Of a stretch of DNA of 5,444 nucleotides, positions 5,364-5,444 are shown piece after piece. Position 1 is the stretch's first letter; every line of letters starts with the position of its first letter. Below the pieces are notes generated by a model. The model did no database searches and was not told the DNA's origin. It saw only the letters and a list, made by a program, of their open reading frames with translations. Both the position numbers and the translations under genes were made by a program. This stretch comes from an uncultured Alistipes sp. (GTDB lineage: Bacteria > Bacteroidota > Bacteroidia > Bacteroidales > Rikenellaceae), in the NCBI GenBank assembly GCA_947174295.1, contig CAMWIG010000147.1:1-5444 (forward strand), given 5' to 3'.

Positions 5364-5444
5364 TTATTGTCCGTTGTCGATTTTCACGTCCAGATGCGGG
5401 AACGGGAAGTTGATGCCGTGCGACGGCAGACTCTTGTATATGCG
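5364..5444 (-). CDS. MscS-like mechanosensitive ion channel, C-terminal fragment
   Basis: Only the last 26 codons are in the window; the gene continues past base 5444. The minus strand reads RIYKSLPSHGINFPFPHLDV then KIDNGQ and a TAA stop at 5366-5364. The GINFPFPHLDVKI segment matches the C-terminal signature of MscS-family channels (commonly GIxIPFPQxDVHI), which forms the end of the cytoplasmic cage domain. Such channels open under membrane tension to release solutes during osmotic downshock. The frame is open exactly to the window edge. With so little sequence, the assignment rests on this one motif. Confidence 0.65.
   Translation of the reverse strand, partial: RIYKSLPSHGINFPFPHLDVKIDNGQ

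Overview
This window looks like chromosomal DNA from a GC-rich member of the Bacteroidales, most likely Alistipes or a close relative (Rikenellaceae). The reasons are the protein families present (a Bacteroidetes-type ECF sigma factor, a DUF5606-type protein, a lipoprotein with a Bacteroidetes-like signal peptide), the GC-rich codon usage, the scarcity of strong Shine-Dalgarno sites, and two promoters whose -7 boxes match the Bacteroidetes consensus TAnnTTTG. The genus is an inference from style and composition. No search was run.

Layout. Bases 1-331 hold no supportable gene but carry several inverted repeats. An ECF-type sigma-70 factor follows on the + strand (332-916). Sixty bases later there is an unrecognised acidic 46-residue reading frame (977-1117), preceded by a 9-bp hairpin. 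A rho-independent terminator (1138-1180) closes this + strand unit. The minus-strand dusB gene (tRNA-dihydrouridine synthase) runs from 2259 down to 1231 towards that terminator. dusB and argS (arginyl-tRNA synthetase, 2347-4131, +) are divergent from an 87-bp spacer that carries one perfect -7 box on each strand. A gene-free stretch (4132-4358) separates argS from the next convergent minus-strand gene and contains a perfect 19-bp hairpin.

The right end is all minus strand. Reading from right to left there is the last 26 residues of a MscS-like mechanosensitive channel (5444-5364), a 168-residue lipoprotein of unknown role (5302-4796), and a 134-residue DUF5606-type protein (4763-4359). The last two are 32 bp apart and probably co-transcribed.

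The core content is housekeeping: tRNA modification and tRNA charging share a divergent promoter region, and a regulator sits beside them. I see no mobile element, CRISPR array, rRNA or tRNA gene, and no defence or biosynthetic system. The items most worth a second look are the small ORF behind the sigma factor, the structured leader in front of it, and the overlapping divergent dusB/argS promoters.
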